Translations under genes and position numbers: made by a program | Notes under the pieces: model-generated | The model's database searches: none | What the model was told of the DNA's origin: nothing | What the model saw: only the letters and a program-made list of their open reading frames with translations | Part shown: piece after piece, positions 1-12,550 of the stretch | How positions within the stretch are numbered: the first letter of the stretch is position 1 | How the letters are laid out: every line of letters begins with the position of its first letter | NCBI GenBank assembly: GCA_034336665.1 | Contig: JAPFBE010000003.1 | Span: 35,934,360-35,998,359 of the forward strand | Direction of reading: 5' to 3' | Source: Luscinia megarhynchos | Taxonomy: Eukaryota; Chordata; Aves; Passeriformes; Turdidae | DNA: 64,000 bases

Positions 1-3000
1 AAGAAATAGACATTTTCAAGGCACAGTTCACCTAAATGTTGAAGAAGAAGTCCAAAATCTGAAATGAACTGCTGCTTAAAAATGCTTATTTCTTTTACAG
101 ACTGCAAAATAATTCAGCTTCTCTAGAGAGGTTTGCATTTGTTTTGCTGGATGAACTTTCTCTTTAGTAGCAGCTAGATGAATGCAAGAAAAGCAACGAA
201 TAAGGAACTACTTTTATTTTTTATGATGTTCAAGAAGTAATTAACTGAAAAACTACAATTTAAAAATCTATGTTTTGCTATTCCTTCTTGCGTTGAAATT
301 TTGCAACAGCTGTGGGAATTCCCACAGCTTTAAGCCAAGAAATTAAGATCAAAGAATGGGAACCCTGGCGACACTTTCTTTGGATAATACTACTTTTGCT
401 TTCATTTGATCTAATAAGAATTTTTGTTCCTGCCGAAGCAGGCTACTATGCTTCAAAATGTTGATAAGGCTGTAAACAAACATGAACAATTAAGGAAAAA
501 TTACCAAAAATACATAATTTTATGCCATGACCTCCAATAGCACTTTTCATTTTCTATCATATTCAGAAATATTAGTATTAATATGAAAACTTTTACTATA
601 TCTGTATTTTATTAATATTTGAAATACTAATATATTTTCCCGCATTTTTAAAATATCAGTTGCTAGAGTCTGTTACATGCTTGACTTGATCAAAGAATTC
701 CTAAAGATAAATATAATCTAAGAAAATCTTTAACTAAGATGTTTAAAGAAAATAAGTTCCTGCTTTTGACTGTGGAGGTGATTTGGTGAACAAATATTTT
801 ATTTCAATGCGATATTTTAAAGGTGACATTTTATGCATGAGCCATCTTACAGACTTATTTCTGAAATTCACAGTTAGAGGTTTTGTAAACTTCAAGGATT
901 CATCTTAGCTGACATTAATATGAACTGCTACCACTCTTGGAAGAGTGTACTGTAGGTTGTACACTGCTTCTTAAAATAATAAGCAAAAGCTGTGGTGTGC
1001 CATCCATCCATTTCCTTATAAGACAGTGTTGCAGCATATTTTTATATCACATTCTTTAAGAAAATTAAATATGCCTTTGGTGATACTCTGTTAGCTTCTT
1101 CAACCCATGTCTTACATACAAAAGGCTCTTAATAAGATGGTAGCTGCAGTACTACAGTTTGGATTTTTCTTGTTTTATCTAAGAGAAGATATTTTTAGGA
1201 TTTTAATCTATTTTTATCTTCATGGAATTGAAACAATACATTTTAGAAAGGTGAATGGGAGCAGACATAATCGAAAATAATTTGTTAAAATAACTCAAGA
1301 TATATACATCAATTGGGAAGTAAGCCATATATATCTTATTTGTACCATTCTATTCTGCAGATACCTATAAATGCACTTTTAAGAGTTTTGATGAAGCCGT
1401 AGATTTCTTTGTATAGAATATTAAATTTGTGCCTTGCTAATAAACTATTTGCTAACTTGTTCACAGTAAAGTACTAAACCAGAAGGTTACAGTAAGAAAG
1501 GAGTTTTGTAGTAGTGTCTTCACTTTTTTCCTCACCTTTGTCATCTTTCATATTTGCATTTCCCCACGGTAAAGACCATTCTGACAGGTTTCTCCCACTC
1601 GGGATCCCAAATGTCCACTGCAGCATTAATAATCCACTGATTTGTATAATAGCTGTCAATAATACAATTAGAGCTTACTCATTTAAAACGTCAGCCATTT
1701 AATAGCATTTATATTATGAAGACAGTGATCTTTAACAAGAAATTAATAGGAATTATTTGTGAGAACTGTTTACTAGGTTTGTTTATACATTTTGCTTCTC
1801 ATGGAATAAATAAGTTGCTCAAGAGTAATGCTTTATTTCTTCTTAATTGAATCTCAATATAAGCTAGTTTCTATTATGCCACATTTTCCTTTTCTGTGGT
1901 TCACATTTGTCATGACTTCAAATCCAGAAGACCTTGCCTCAAAGGGCTGAGTGTCCTAAGGGAAAAATTCAACTTACCATTAACTGACATGTCAAAAATT
2001 AGATGAAAGATGTAAAAAACTTTCTGTACACTTCATATCTATTAGACAAACCAAAGCATGTCTTGGGCAAGCCCTGCTTTGTTCTCTCCCAGAATTCCTC
2101 TCATGTCTCTTGGAAAGTCATGCTTGAGTGTGATTCAAATTACAGCAGCTGCTTCCTTTGAAACAATCAGGGACATAAAGTTGTTCAGCAGAGTAAAGAA
2201 TATTATCTAAAGAGTTATAAATGTTCACATAATCCTGCTGCTATGCTACATGCTTTCATATTCTCCTATTCCTCCTTTGTGCAGCCAAATTTATTAGCAC
2301 AGTAAGTTGTGACTCTCTCTACAAAGGCTGAAGGGAGAGAATATGAACAGCAGTTGTATTTAAACTCTGGTCTGTGGTTGGGTAACCACAAAAATGCAGC
2401 AAGTGTGAAAGGATTCAACATGGCCCAGACCACAGTGAAGGTGAATTAATAAAAATTAAAATACTGATGCAAGCACATAGGAGATCAACGAGACTCAGAT
2501 GATACATAGTAGGTAAAATACAGTAATGTGACCATGACTCTGGCCTTATGCTCGGTAAAGTACCATGACTCTCTTGAAAATAAAAAATTATTGGTATTGT
2601 ATTTTTAACATTTTGAAACAATAATAGAAGAAAGAGGAAGGAATGAAATCTTTTTTTTTTTGTGCATTCTGTACTTGTGGATTTTAGGTCCTTATAATAA
2701 TCTGGATTTCATGTTCAGATTTGAAATGAAGCTGTTTGTTTTTCCTTGAGTTTTACTGCTTGTTCATAATAAGGTTATGTTATTTTTTATTGGGAAAGAC
2801 TGATATGTTTATAATGAAGCCAAAATAATAAGAGTGAGTTTTTCACATCTAATGCTCCAAAGAGGATTTTTTTTTTTGTGAAACACAAATTATGATTGCT
2901 TCAATATTTATAGTATGTATTCTTATTCTGTGCTGCAAACAGGTAGAGGAGGAGCAACCCAAAGGTTCCGAATTTTGGCAACTTGGCTAATTCACTAAAG

Positions 3001-4307
3001 ACAAGGAAACAAAGGCATTTTTGTGCTTAACTGGGAATTAAAATTTCAGCTTCTGACACATGCAAATATTGGTCAGAAGAGCAATAACAATGTGTGGGTG
3101 GGATACATTAACTTAGCAAAAGCACAAAATAAAATGTCATGTTTAAAATCACATTTCTTTTCCTGTGATTAACTGCAGATTGCAATTTTGTGTGAAATGA
3201 TTCTGTGAGACTACCTATCTAGCTAGGATCACAGCTATAAACCAAGCAATTACTTTGGGTGTAGACTTCAGCTTATTAATTCTTTTCAAAGCAAATGTTT
3301 CCAGCTATATCTAACAAAACACTACTTTGAGATGAAACTGATCTCACGTGGATATCAGAGAGGGATAAATTAGGCAAGGTTGCAGTGACCTAGGAGAAGA
3401 ACCAGCTCTACCAGTATGAAAAAAAAAAGTGAGATTCGTGGATAAAAGAGAGGGAGCAGTCAGGTGCCTGTTTCCCACAAGTGAGTGTCACGGATTCCCA
3501 GAGTCCTAAAGCTTGTGTGAAACTACAATGGTGTAAAACATAGATATTTGTCATGAAGAAGAACTGGAAAACAGGGTTTCCATCATGACAATATGTAGTC
3601 AGGCTCCTTAATGCTCACCACTTTTTGTAACCTCCATGAATCTTGTACAGAGTGAGAGATATCCCAAAGATGGGATAGCAGATGCCAAATAATGAGGCTG
3701 GTGGTGAATGATAGTCTCCACCTTCCATGTCTGTTGATGTCAGTGGGAAGTGAGAATGCTCTGGTACCACAACATTTGAGGAACTAAATTATTAGATTGC
3801 AAAAAATATAGATCCTACCTGCTCTTTTGCAAAGACACTGTAGTCTGAAATTCAGTCTAAAATCTTGTACGTGCCCTGCCCTGGGTATAATTAAATTTGC
3901 CATCTGCCCTCACAGACTTAAAACTAATTTTGAAAAATTGTTTGATCCACAGGTTCTGAATGGCAGGTTTTACCAACAATAACACGTTTGGAGAATTATA
4001 TGAGGGTGTTAAATTAAACCAGTCCTTTGCAGCTTTAATGGAAGTAATTGCTATTTTCATTTTCCTCTTTCAATTAATTGTATATTAATTATCATTGTAA
4101 TGAAAAAAAAATAGATTAAAATTTCCACTTATTTTTCCTATGTTCCTCAGCTCACTCTAATACATCAGCCCAAAGAGAATAATTCTAGTTATTTTAATGA
4201 ATATTATGGAAGGGAATGATTTATCTACATGAACCACACACATAGCTAAAACTCCTCCTGTGACAAACTTTGAACTTATATTGCTTTGCTTTGTTCTTCA
4301 GGAACAC

Positions 4308-4310
<3 letters not shown>
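1..4310. other. AT-rich unique DNA, no gene seen
   Basis: No coding exon or recognisable transposon was seen on either strand. Open frames are under 70 codons and match no family I know. The stretch contains one notable palindrome at 308-329 (listed separately) and short homopolymer runs, for example T runs near 2650 and 2870. Small ancient repeats or conserved non-coding elements could be present without my recognising them. Confidence 0.6.
308..329. promoter_or_regulatory. Perfect 22-bp palindrome with kappaB-like core
   Basis: The two 11-base arms (AGCTGTGGGAA and its reverse complement) meet with no spacer, giving a perfect 22-bp inverted repeat. The central ten bases GGGAATTCCC fit the NF-kappaB consensus GGGRNYYYCC and contain an EcoRI site. 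The left edge overlaps a CAGCTG E-box (307-312), and TGTGG/CCACA steps resemble RUNX half-sites. The palindrome is seen directly. Any regulatory role is inference, since no gene is visible nearby. Confidence 0.35.

Positions 4311-4358
<48 letters not shown>
4311..4358. repeat. (CA)24 dinucleotide microsatellite
   Basis: Forty-eight uninterrupted bases of CA. It produces spurious His-Thr and Cys-Val open frames on the two strands, which are not genes. A pure tract of this length is probably polymorphic. Confidence 0.97.
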
Positions 4359-4361
<3 letters not shown>

Positions 4362-6639
4362 TCTCAAATATTTCACACAATAAAGGAGAAGTTATTATGG
4401 AAACAAGGCAGCCCCTTGGAGAGTTGGTCATTGTAAGATCTAGTGGATTAAGAATACTCAATTCCCAGTTCTTTAGAGAACTATTTCTCACTCTAGGAGT
4501 GTTGCCTCCTGGAGAGGAGTGCAAGTAAATCCCTTAAAAAAATTATTTTTTTTCTTCTTTCCTCTTTGTTTTCACTTGAAACTTAGCAAAGGCTAAGTCA
4601 TAAAGGCTCACCATGAGAAGAAAATGAGGAGATAAGCAAGTTAAAAAGCAAACCAAGGCAATATGACAGACAGAGCTGTCTATTTTGTACCTTGATATTC
4701 GTAGCATCAAATATTGTTTTGATTTTATTTTTCCCCATCACCTTCTATTGAAACTCGTGGATTAATTGCTGATTTGCTCTACTTAGAATAGAAGTTAACT
4801 AAGCAAGTTTAGAGTATCCTACTGTAAAATCAAATAGATGTGTATCCTTATATTACTTACTATATATTTATATATAAAGGTGTATTCATTTTTCTCAAAT
4901 AAATGCAACATCAGACAAGCACAGAATTAAGCACTGCTATTTCAGCCGATAGTTTGTGTTCATATTAAAAATTCCATTTGATCAAATTCCTTCCATTCTC
5001 TGCAGCCTACGAGTTTAAGCCTAAAAGAGTAAATTTTAACACAGCAAAAGATGGCATTACAGAAGTCTTCATAAGTACAGCTTAAAAGATTTCTGACTGA
5101 TACACTGTGACATGGAACTTTGCTGCACACTTCTTTCCCTCATGGAACAACATGGCTTTCCACATAAACCACACATTTTTTGATCTTTTTCATGGTAATA
5201 TGCATGCTGGTAACCCAGGAAGATACATTAGAAGTAGGAAAATATAACCTGCAGTAACAAATGTTGAATAATTAAAAAAAAATAAAGATATCTTATAAAT
5301 AAAGAATATTCTTTACCCTCAACAGTACCCCTGGTGTGGGGATGGCATATTCTTACACTTGTGAATGAGCAGGTCAAGAGTAACCTAAAAGGATGCATTT
5401 GGTGCCACAAATACAGTTACTTAAATAATAAAACAATAATTTAGTATTCACATGAGTATGTGAAATTCCATTTATTCACTTGACATATATGTATTTAACT
5501 CCTCTCTGCTTTACACTAGTTTGGATTCCTGGCTGAAAATCCTAAGTTAAGAACCACATAATCAGTAAAAGTTCACAGATATACGGGCTGTAATGGACTT
5601 CTAGTTTATCAGAGTAGCTTTGGAAGGACTAGGTTTTAAAGACATTAAAAAAAAAAAAAAAAAAAAACAGCTTGAGATGTTTTTTATGTGAATATTCATT
5701 ATTTTCATTTCATGTCTTTATCACATTTCCATTAAAGAGGGTAAGAACAGCTACAAATGCAGCCCGTCCACAGGTGCAAAACTGTGTTGATGGGAATACA
5801 TTTTAAAATCTGCAAATTTCAGTCAAATAAAAGATATAACTAGCCTTGATTATTGCTTGTGCTGAACCACTTTCTTTTTCTTCCTGAATAGTCCTTGTAT
5901 TTATATTAACTTATTCATAGTTTATCTAGTGAGAAAGCATCTAAAAATAATAAACTTATTTCCTTAACAATTTTAGTGCATTTGTATTCATATGCATACC
6001 TTTTTCTGAATTCATGATCTTGGAAACAAAAGTTTCACGACCTAAGAGAGACAAAAGTTTATTTGTGACACTTCCTCTGATTGTACTTCAATTGGTGTCA
6101 ACACTACTCTAAGTTTTCCTTTCACAAGCATTGTTGCAGTCACATTTATATCCAAACACTTACATCAGGATATGCTGAACCTTTGATTCCCCTCAGAATT
6201 AGTATCCTAAAGATAACAATGAAGGTGTTTGGTTTTGTTGCTTTTTTTCTAAAATTAACTGTAATAAGTTGTTTCTGTCACCTCTTCCTCTTGAAAAAAA
6301 AGAAAAAAAGGCTTCTCCCAGATGGGGGATGTATGATCAGAAACAAAAAAAAATTGCTTTTTAAGTGACCTACTGTAGGAAGAGTTAATGTCTCACAAAA
6401 AAATATTATGCCATCTGAAAGATTGATAGTCAAGTTTTCAGATGGGTAATAGATAGACATAGGGAGAGGCTAGTCAGTGAACCTCAGACAAAGCTGTTTG
6501 TATACAAGGAGGGAGGGGACAAAAACATTTTCTTCTAACTTGAGACTGGGAAACTTCTTTATATTAAAAATATCAGAAGAATATGCTAAAACTGGAAGAA
6601 ATACAGAGGAAATTAAACTTCCATTAAAACCTGCAACAC
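4359..6639. other. AT-rich unique DNA, no gene seen
   Basis: No exon or transposon was recognised. It contains a 21-base A run at 5647-5667 and smaller A/T runs. The open frame around 6081-6368 ends in poly-Lys encoded by an A-rich stretch and has no family signature. Confidence 0.55.
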
Positions 6640-6930
6640 ATTCCAGCCCATTCCTGAGCAGCAATCAGCAAGTTTATATACTGGCCATGACATTCTGTAT
6701 GGAATATACCCTTGGCCAGTTCAGGCCATCTGTCCTGTGTATGTTCCTTCCTGGCATTTTGTGCACCTGTCCACTCTCTGAGCATGGGAAACTGAACAGT
6801 CCTTGACAAAAGATAAGTACTAATGAGCAACATCCTTGTGTTTTCAACATTATTCTCATACTAAATCCAAAACACAACACTATACTATCTCCTAGGAAGA
6901 AAATTAACTCTATCCCAGCCAAAATCAGCA
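6640..6930 (-). mobile_element. Partial avian ERV LTR (U3 portion)
   Basis: Read on the minus strand, the segment opens with the conserved GGGATAGAGTTAATTTTC block of a common avian LTR family and runs to a TATA element (plus-strand tttata at 6673-6678). The same family occurs at about 60.87-61.49 kb. Matching blocks include ttaactctatcccagccaaa, the preceding ctaggaagaa segment and a tttatat TATA region. The copy stops near its TATA box, so the R and U5 parts are missing. Family recognition is from memory of avian repeats, and the left boundary is approximate. No retroviral gene is attached. Confidence 0.7.
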
Positions 6931-7545
6931 GACATCCACTGGAGCTTTCCTTGAGGAAACTAAAGACATAAATGCATTTAAAGATATTAAGGCTGTGATA
7001 GAAAGTAGCTATATAAAACAAAATTCTTTTTTTTTAAAATGTGTTTTCAATTCAAGAGGAAAATAATGCTGCTGTTATTAATTAATAATGCCTCATGTGG
7101 AAGCATGTGCAAACCTGATCATACATGTGCTAAGACACAAGACTTACACCATCTCTTACTGAAAACCATGTTAGGAACATGATCCTGAGAGCAAATATAA
7201 TGAAAAAAGTGCCAACTAATGTGCACTTTAGGCAGAACTGTATAATGAAAATAAATCTTCAGGAAATAATTTGTTGAACATTTTGCTGGATCTTGGAGTA
7301 TTCAGAAGCTTATGTAACAGATTAAATTTTTGGATCACTAATGCAGGTCACAATAATAATTCCTGCACAGGTATATACACATGTGTAATCAGGAAACAGA
7401 AGCAAATACAGCCTTTCATGAATAACACCATGTACCAACTCAATGTGTCTTTCAAGGAGGATGAAAGCAAGGTACTGGTTAAGCTAAAACAAAATTTGCC
7501 TACAGATTGTAATACCAAATTTTCATTCAGCTGAATCATTTTTGA

Positions 7546-7800
7546 CCTCAGCATAAAGCTGAGTTGGGGAAGGTTAGGTTGGAAATCTAGAAAAGGTTCT
7601 TCACCCATATGGTGGGTGAGCACTGGAACAGGCTCCCCAGGAAGGAGGCCACAACAACAAGCCTTCAGAGTTCAATAAGTATTTAAACAACACCCCCAGG
7701 CACATGGTGCCACTCTTGGGAATGATCCTGTGCAAGGCCAGGACTTGGACTTGATGATCCTTGTGGGTCCCTTCCAATTCAGCGTATCCTAAGATTTCAG
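7546..7800 (+). mobile_element. CR1 LINE 3' end fragment
   Basis: This segment has the familiar order of a CR1 3' end: a degenerate ggttggaaa / ttcttcaccc block, then actggaacaggctccccagg, then gcacatggtg, then gatgatccttgtgggtccct and a decayed terminal tail (gcgtatcctaagatttcag). The usual ATTCTATG octamers are no longer clean, which suggests an old copy. It is 5'-truncated, as most CR1 copies are, and carries no usable ORF2. Confidence 0.9.
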
Positions 7801-9077
7801 TATCTGTATAAAATATATTTTGGCAGGCAAGCTTGCTTTTTTCCTATTATTTTTAGCTATTATTTAATAATTTTTCTTTGGCTTTATCAAGCTGTTAATG
7901 TTTTTCTGTACTGTTCATACTTTTATGAATAGAATAAAAATATCCTATTTATTTTGTGTCACTCTAGACTTATTTTTCAGGTCCTCCTTTAATTTTTTTT
8001 TTCATATTTTTGCCTGTATTTTATCCATATTTTTTCTGTATTTCATCACTTTGAAACTTTTTTATCTTCATTATCATTTTTGCCAGTCTGATAGCTGGTT
8101 CAGCTTCTATGGTTGCCTTCCCCATACTATAGATTTCATAGAAAGTGAATTACATTTCAATTGCAAGCTTGCTTGTATTTTCCCATAGTTTTCACAGCAG
8201 GCAAGTACCCAAATTTGTGCTTGCAGAGACACATGCACTTAAAAATAAGCAAACAAATGTCTTCCATTGGATATATGACAGCTCAATTAACAGGCAATTA
8301 TTCAGATTGTACTTTATTTTTGTTCTAAGAAGAATCAGCGTCACAATGAAATTATACATCACTCTTCAAGTAAACATAGACTGTCTGCCAAATGTGCCTT
8401 GCATAAAGATAATGCCTAGAACTTCATCTATCATTTTTCAACTTCCAATGGTTTTAGAACTTACATTGATAATAGCAGCTGCTTTTTGTGAGAGTTGTTT
8501 CAATTTTGCTTCTTTTCACTGCATCCTTCTGAGCCCTTAAAATGGGCTCAAGATTCTTTCTGAAAGAAACAAGTGACTTTCTGTGCGCAGGAACAAGCTT
8601 CTGCCATAGGCAGTCTATGGTGGTTTTGATTTATTTTGCTGATTTTTTGTTCAGAGATTTTTTGTTTGTGAGGTTTTTTTGTTGTTATTGTTTATTTGGT
8701 TTTTATTTTATTTACACAAAAAATGAAAATCTTCCTTGATTAGGTGAGTTCTCAAGTATTTCCATGAAATTCACTGACAAATAAATAAAATACACCAACA
8801 AACTAATTCAGAAATGAAGTGTCTTCTGACAAGGAAATTAGGATGATTAGCAGAAATACAGATCTTACACGCGATTACCACTTTGGACATATTCATAAAA
8901 TATCAACTTTCACCTCCTGCCACACAAAGGCCCCATAAATGAACTAAAATGGAAAAATAATATTTAGAGGCTGTTTATAAATGATAGTGCAAATGGAAGA
9001 GGGGTTTTGTACAAACAGTGAAGAAAACAAATTATGTATCTGAAACGTCATTATCCATACCTGTTGCTTGTTTGGAA

Positions 9078-9453
9078 ATGCCCTCTTTAAGCCCTATGAG
9101 GAGCAGCTGAGGGAGCTGGGGTCGTTCAGCCTGGAGAAAGGGAGGCTCAGGGGTGACCTTGTCACTCTAGAACCACCTGGAAGGAGGCTGCAGCCAGGCA
9201 GGGTCAGCCTCTTCTATCAGGCAACCAGCAACAGGACAAGAGGAAATGGCCTCAAGCTGGAGGTCAGGATGGGCATGAGAAAATTTTTTTTCATGGGAAG
9301 AATGGCTAGGTATTGGAATATGCTTCCCTGGGAGGTGGTGAAGTTACCATCCCTGGAATTGTTCAGGAAATGATTGACTATGTTGATCAGTCAGAGGCTG
9401 GACTCAATGATCTTGGGGGTATTTTCCAACCTTAATGATTCTATGATTCTATA
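9078..9453 (+). mobile_element. CR1 LINE 3' end with ATTCTATG tail
   Basis: The copy begins with a CR1 block (ctatgaggagcagctgaggg, ttcagcctggagaa), continues through acaggacaagaggaaatggc and ggctggactcaatgatcttg, and ends in two ATTCTATG-type octamers at 9438-9453. It is 5'-truncated and includes only the end of ORF2 and the 3' UTR. An open frame of about 101 codons over it reflects this CR1 sequence and is not a host gene. Confidence 0.95.
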
Positions 9454-12400
9454 TCACAAATATATTGTTTTCTGGCACAAATGGACTCTATTGTATTTCA
9501 ATGCGGTCTTGAAATATGTTTGATGGAAATATAATGTTTAGAGAAATTTTGTTCATAAATGCAAACACTAATTTCCTTCTGACCTGCAGTAACAGAGCAA
9601 GGGATTTATTCAACTGCATGCCTTCCCTCTTCTAGTATTGTGATAGATATTTTAACTTCCCAAGACAAAATACGTGCTGAAGCCTACAAATGAATGCATC
9701 CTGTCTTGTTTACAGCCCTTAAATGACTAGGAAAATGGTTTATAACACTAAGACTATCATTTTTCTATTTTATTAGTGGGCATTGTAAGATTTTTGAGGC
9801 TTTCACCTTAGCTGACAGATTGCAGGCAGTGTCTGAGAATTTTAATGCCTACTTATTTATTTAATTTATTTATATTGTTACTAAAAATAGTCATTCTAAA
9901 GACTTATTTGTTTGTTTGATCTTGTACTTTTCAGACTATTCACTGGAATACTTTTATGTGTCTCTGTGCATATTGAAAACTGAAGATGTGCATAATTTTG
10001 AGTTTAGGTGCATAGATAAAATTAATAATCATAGCTTTCCTGTGTCTTAGAAGACAAAGCTTTTTTTTCAATGCTATCAGCATTTGTGGGTACAAAGATG
10101 AGACAATCAGAAAACACTTTATTCTTAGAAGATGGACATTTAACATGCTCAAGGAGAGTCCCTGTACAGTGTCAGGGTTAGAGTTATCTCTTCCTAGAAT
10201 ATTATTCTGTACTGTTGAAAGTAATTATATTTTTATTTATTACATTTTTCAACTGAAAAGGTGTAAGCAAATTCCAAATAAAGCGTGGCAGATTGCGAGG
10301 AAATAATCTTCTGAGAAGTTACTAGCTTATCAAAAGTTCATAAAGATGAATTGGTTTTGATCCCCCACTAAAAAAACACTAAAAGGGGTGAAGTAGCCTC
10401 TGGCTGGCAATGAAAATTCTTGATTACCTCAGTGTCTGTGAGTTGCTTTAAGGAATAACATAGCTTGTTCTAAAACACTGTATTACTTTCCAGTATCCAG
10501 CCTAGTTCTGTATTATGTGAGTTTATGAGCAATAGCTCAGGGTCTTGGTATAAAATATAATGTACACGACTGTATGATGGTTAAGTTCAGAAGTCTATGT
10601 GCATTTAAAAAATAATATAAACATAATAGTAGAAACTTCTGAGAAGTTCATATACAAAACAGATTAATAGGTCCTTCACACAGTGTTTTTTCATTGGAAG
10701 ATAAGCTGTGGTGGAAGTTAATTTTGCTGTCCATAGAAGTGCAAGCTGCATGTAAAAATCTCACAGGAGGACCTACATTTTGCATTGAATGTCAATATAT
10801 TTTGCTCTTGCACTGCCATAACCATCAGCCTGCTGCCAGTATGTTTCAAATTATCTGGCATTTCAGCTATATGTTCATGAACTCCTAGATCTAAGTACTC
10901 TTCTAGGTGGTTTCCAGGGAGGTTATAGCCTCCAAGGTGTTAAGAATATTTGCAGCTTGGGAGACAACTAGGATAGAAATGGAAGAAATGAAAAGTTTGG
11001 TGTAAGTGTGAGACAACAATGGGAATGGAAAAAACCTGCAAAATAGGAAAAAAACCCACAAAAATAAGAAAAAAATAATGAAAATAACAAAAGAAGAGCC
11101 AGGTATACATGCACAAAAAGCAAAAGACTGCTAGATTATACAGGAACAGAAAAACATACAGTAAGCTGAAGGTCAGAATGAAGTGCGAACAAGAGCAACA
11201 GAAAAAAAAAATCTGAAAGAGAGGAGTGGAAAGAAAATTGTTATGAGACTAAGTGGTAAGCAATAGAAGAGAAACAGGTTAAAGGTAAAAACTTGGAATA
11301 CAGGACACAGAGGACTAAAAACAGGACTAAAATATTATGACACAGAGACTAAAAACAATTTTGGAAGTCTTCTGGTAATTAATCCCGGTTTCCAGAGAGA
11401 TTTTTAGTAGTTTCTCCTCAGATCCTCTTAAACATTTTTGAAAATCACCTATTTCATTCCTATTTTAGACTAACTAAAACTTTTGTGTAATTAATTGGTA
11501 AACGGTTTCTAATGCTAACTGCAGCATTTTAATTTCCTCTCAAATAGATGATATTTTTTCAGCCCTCTAATGGGTTATGTTTACCACATCAATACTGTAC
11601 AAGAAAAGCAAAGCTGTTGATAGTAGAACTATTCCAATACTTTCCTACTGATTTAAATCCTGATAACTGAATAATAATTAGAGGGGAGGGGTGGGGGCAG
11701 AAGGCAAGGAATACAAGCAAAAGTACAGCTCATCACGGATCAAGTCACTTTGCCAGTAATAGAGTGGAGCAGGAGCACTTTAAACAGTGAGGACAAGCAA
11801 GAAAATGGTTGCGTGACTATCACCAAATATACTGTTATTTAATTGACACAGTCTGTGGAAGCCTTGCCCGCGGATCTTTTGGAAGTGAGGTCTGTTTAAT
11901 TTATAGTTTCAAGAAAAGATGAAGACTGCTGTTTTGACAGGGCTTTGTGACCCCTTTACAACAGCTGTCCATATAATGCTCAGACACCGCTGAGTTGCTA
12001 ACTTAAAAATAATGTCCTGAGACCACTTTGTGAGGGCTGAGCTCATTAGCTTGCCACAAAAGGAATCAGTATCAAATGCCTGAAAGCATTTCGCCTTAAT
12101 CCATTGCAACCGAAGGCAGAATCTCCTTACCATTGGTTGGCAACTGTAGAGATAAGTATTATTTGCTAAACTTCAGCCCAGTGCATGATAAAATCCTCTT
12201 GACATCAGTGGGATTCAATTAAATTCATGAAATTTCAAGACTTTTCTTTACTTGTTTGAGTAACTCACACATCACTAAGAAAATGATAACTTTAAATCCA
12301 TTGCAATCAGATATTATTTTTCTTCATACAAAGCAGATGGTCAGAGAGAGCACAAGAACAAAAAATCCTGAACTTGTTACTTTTTGGCACCAAGCACTTA

Positions 12401-12461
12401 GCTGGTAGTAGGCTGCCTCAGTTTTCACTGTATAACATAAATGTCATCTAATTATTCTCCA
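9454..12461. other. AT-rich unique DNA with an A-rich, purine-biased tract
   Basis: No exon was recognised. Roughly 10,980-11,360 is strikingly A- and purine-rich on the plus strand and contains an imperfect direct duplication of about 20 bp (11304-11323 and 11339-11358, sharing gacacagag and gactaaaaaca). The stretch near 11,750-11,900 is less AT-rich and includes a CCGCGG site. It could be a conserved non-coding element, but sequence alone cannot show that. Confidence 0.5.
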
Positions 12462-12550
12462 GCCTAGTGATTAAGGAATTACCTTAAGCTCCCACAGATG
12501 TGAGTTTGAATCTCTGGCTCAAGAGAAAACTGAACACTGGCCTCCCACTT
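12462..12550 (+). repeat. Possible ancient tRNA-like SINE remnant
   Basis: The sequence cagcctagtgattaagg resembles a degenerate RNA polymerase III A box. About 30 bases downstream, gagtttgaatctc resembles a B box (consensus GGTTCRANNCC). This spacing is typical of tRNA-derived SINE heads. The following ctgaacactggcctccca resembles the distal part of tRNA-like repeats I recall from amniotes. It is too degraded to be a functional tRNA gene, with no acceptor stem pairing. A chance match remains possible. Confidence 0.35.

Noticed and set aside
4276..4528. His-Thr and Cys-Val repeat proteins on the two strands
   Set aside because: Both are translations of the (CA)24 microsatellite.
8145..8540. 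A 131-codon open frame on the plus strand
   Set aside because: It starts on GTG, has no recognisable domain, is rich in residues of AT-rich codons, and is within the length expected by chance in 64 kb.
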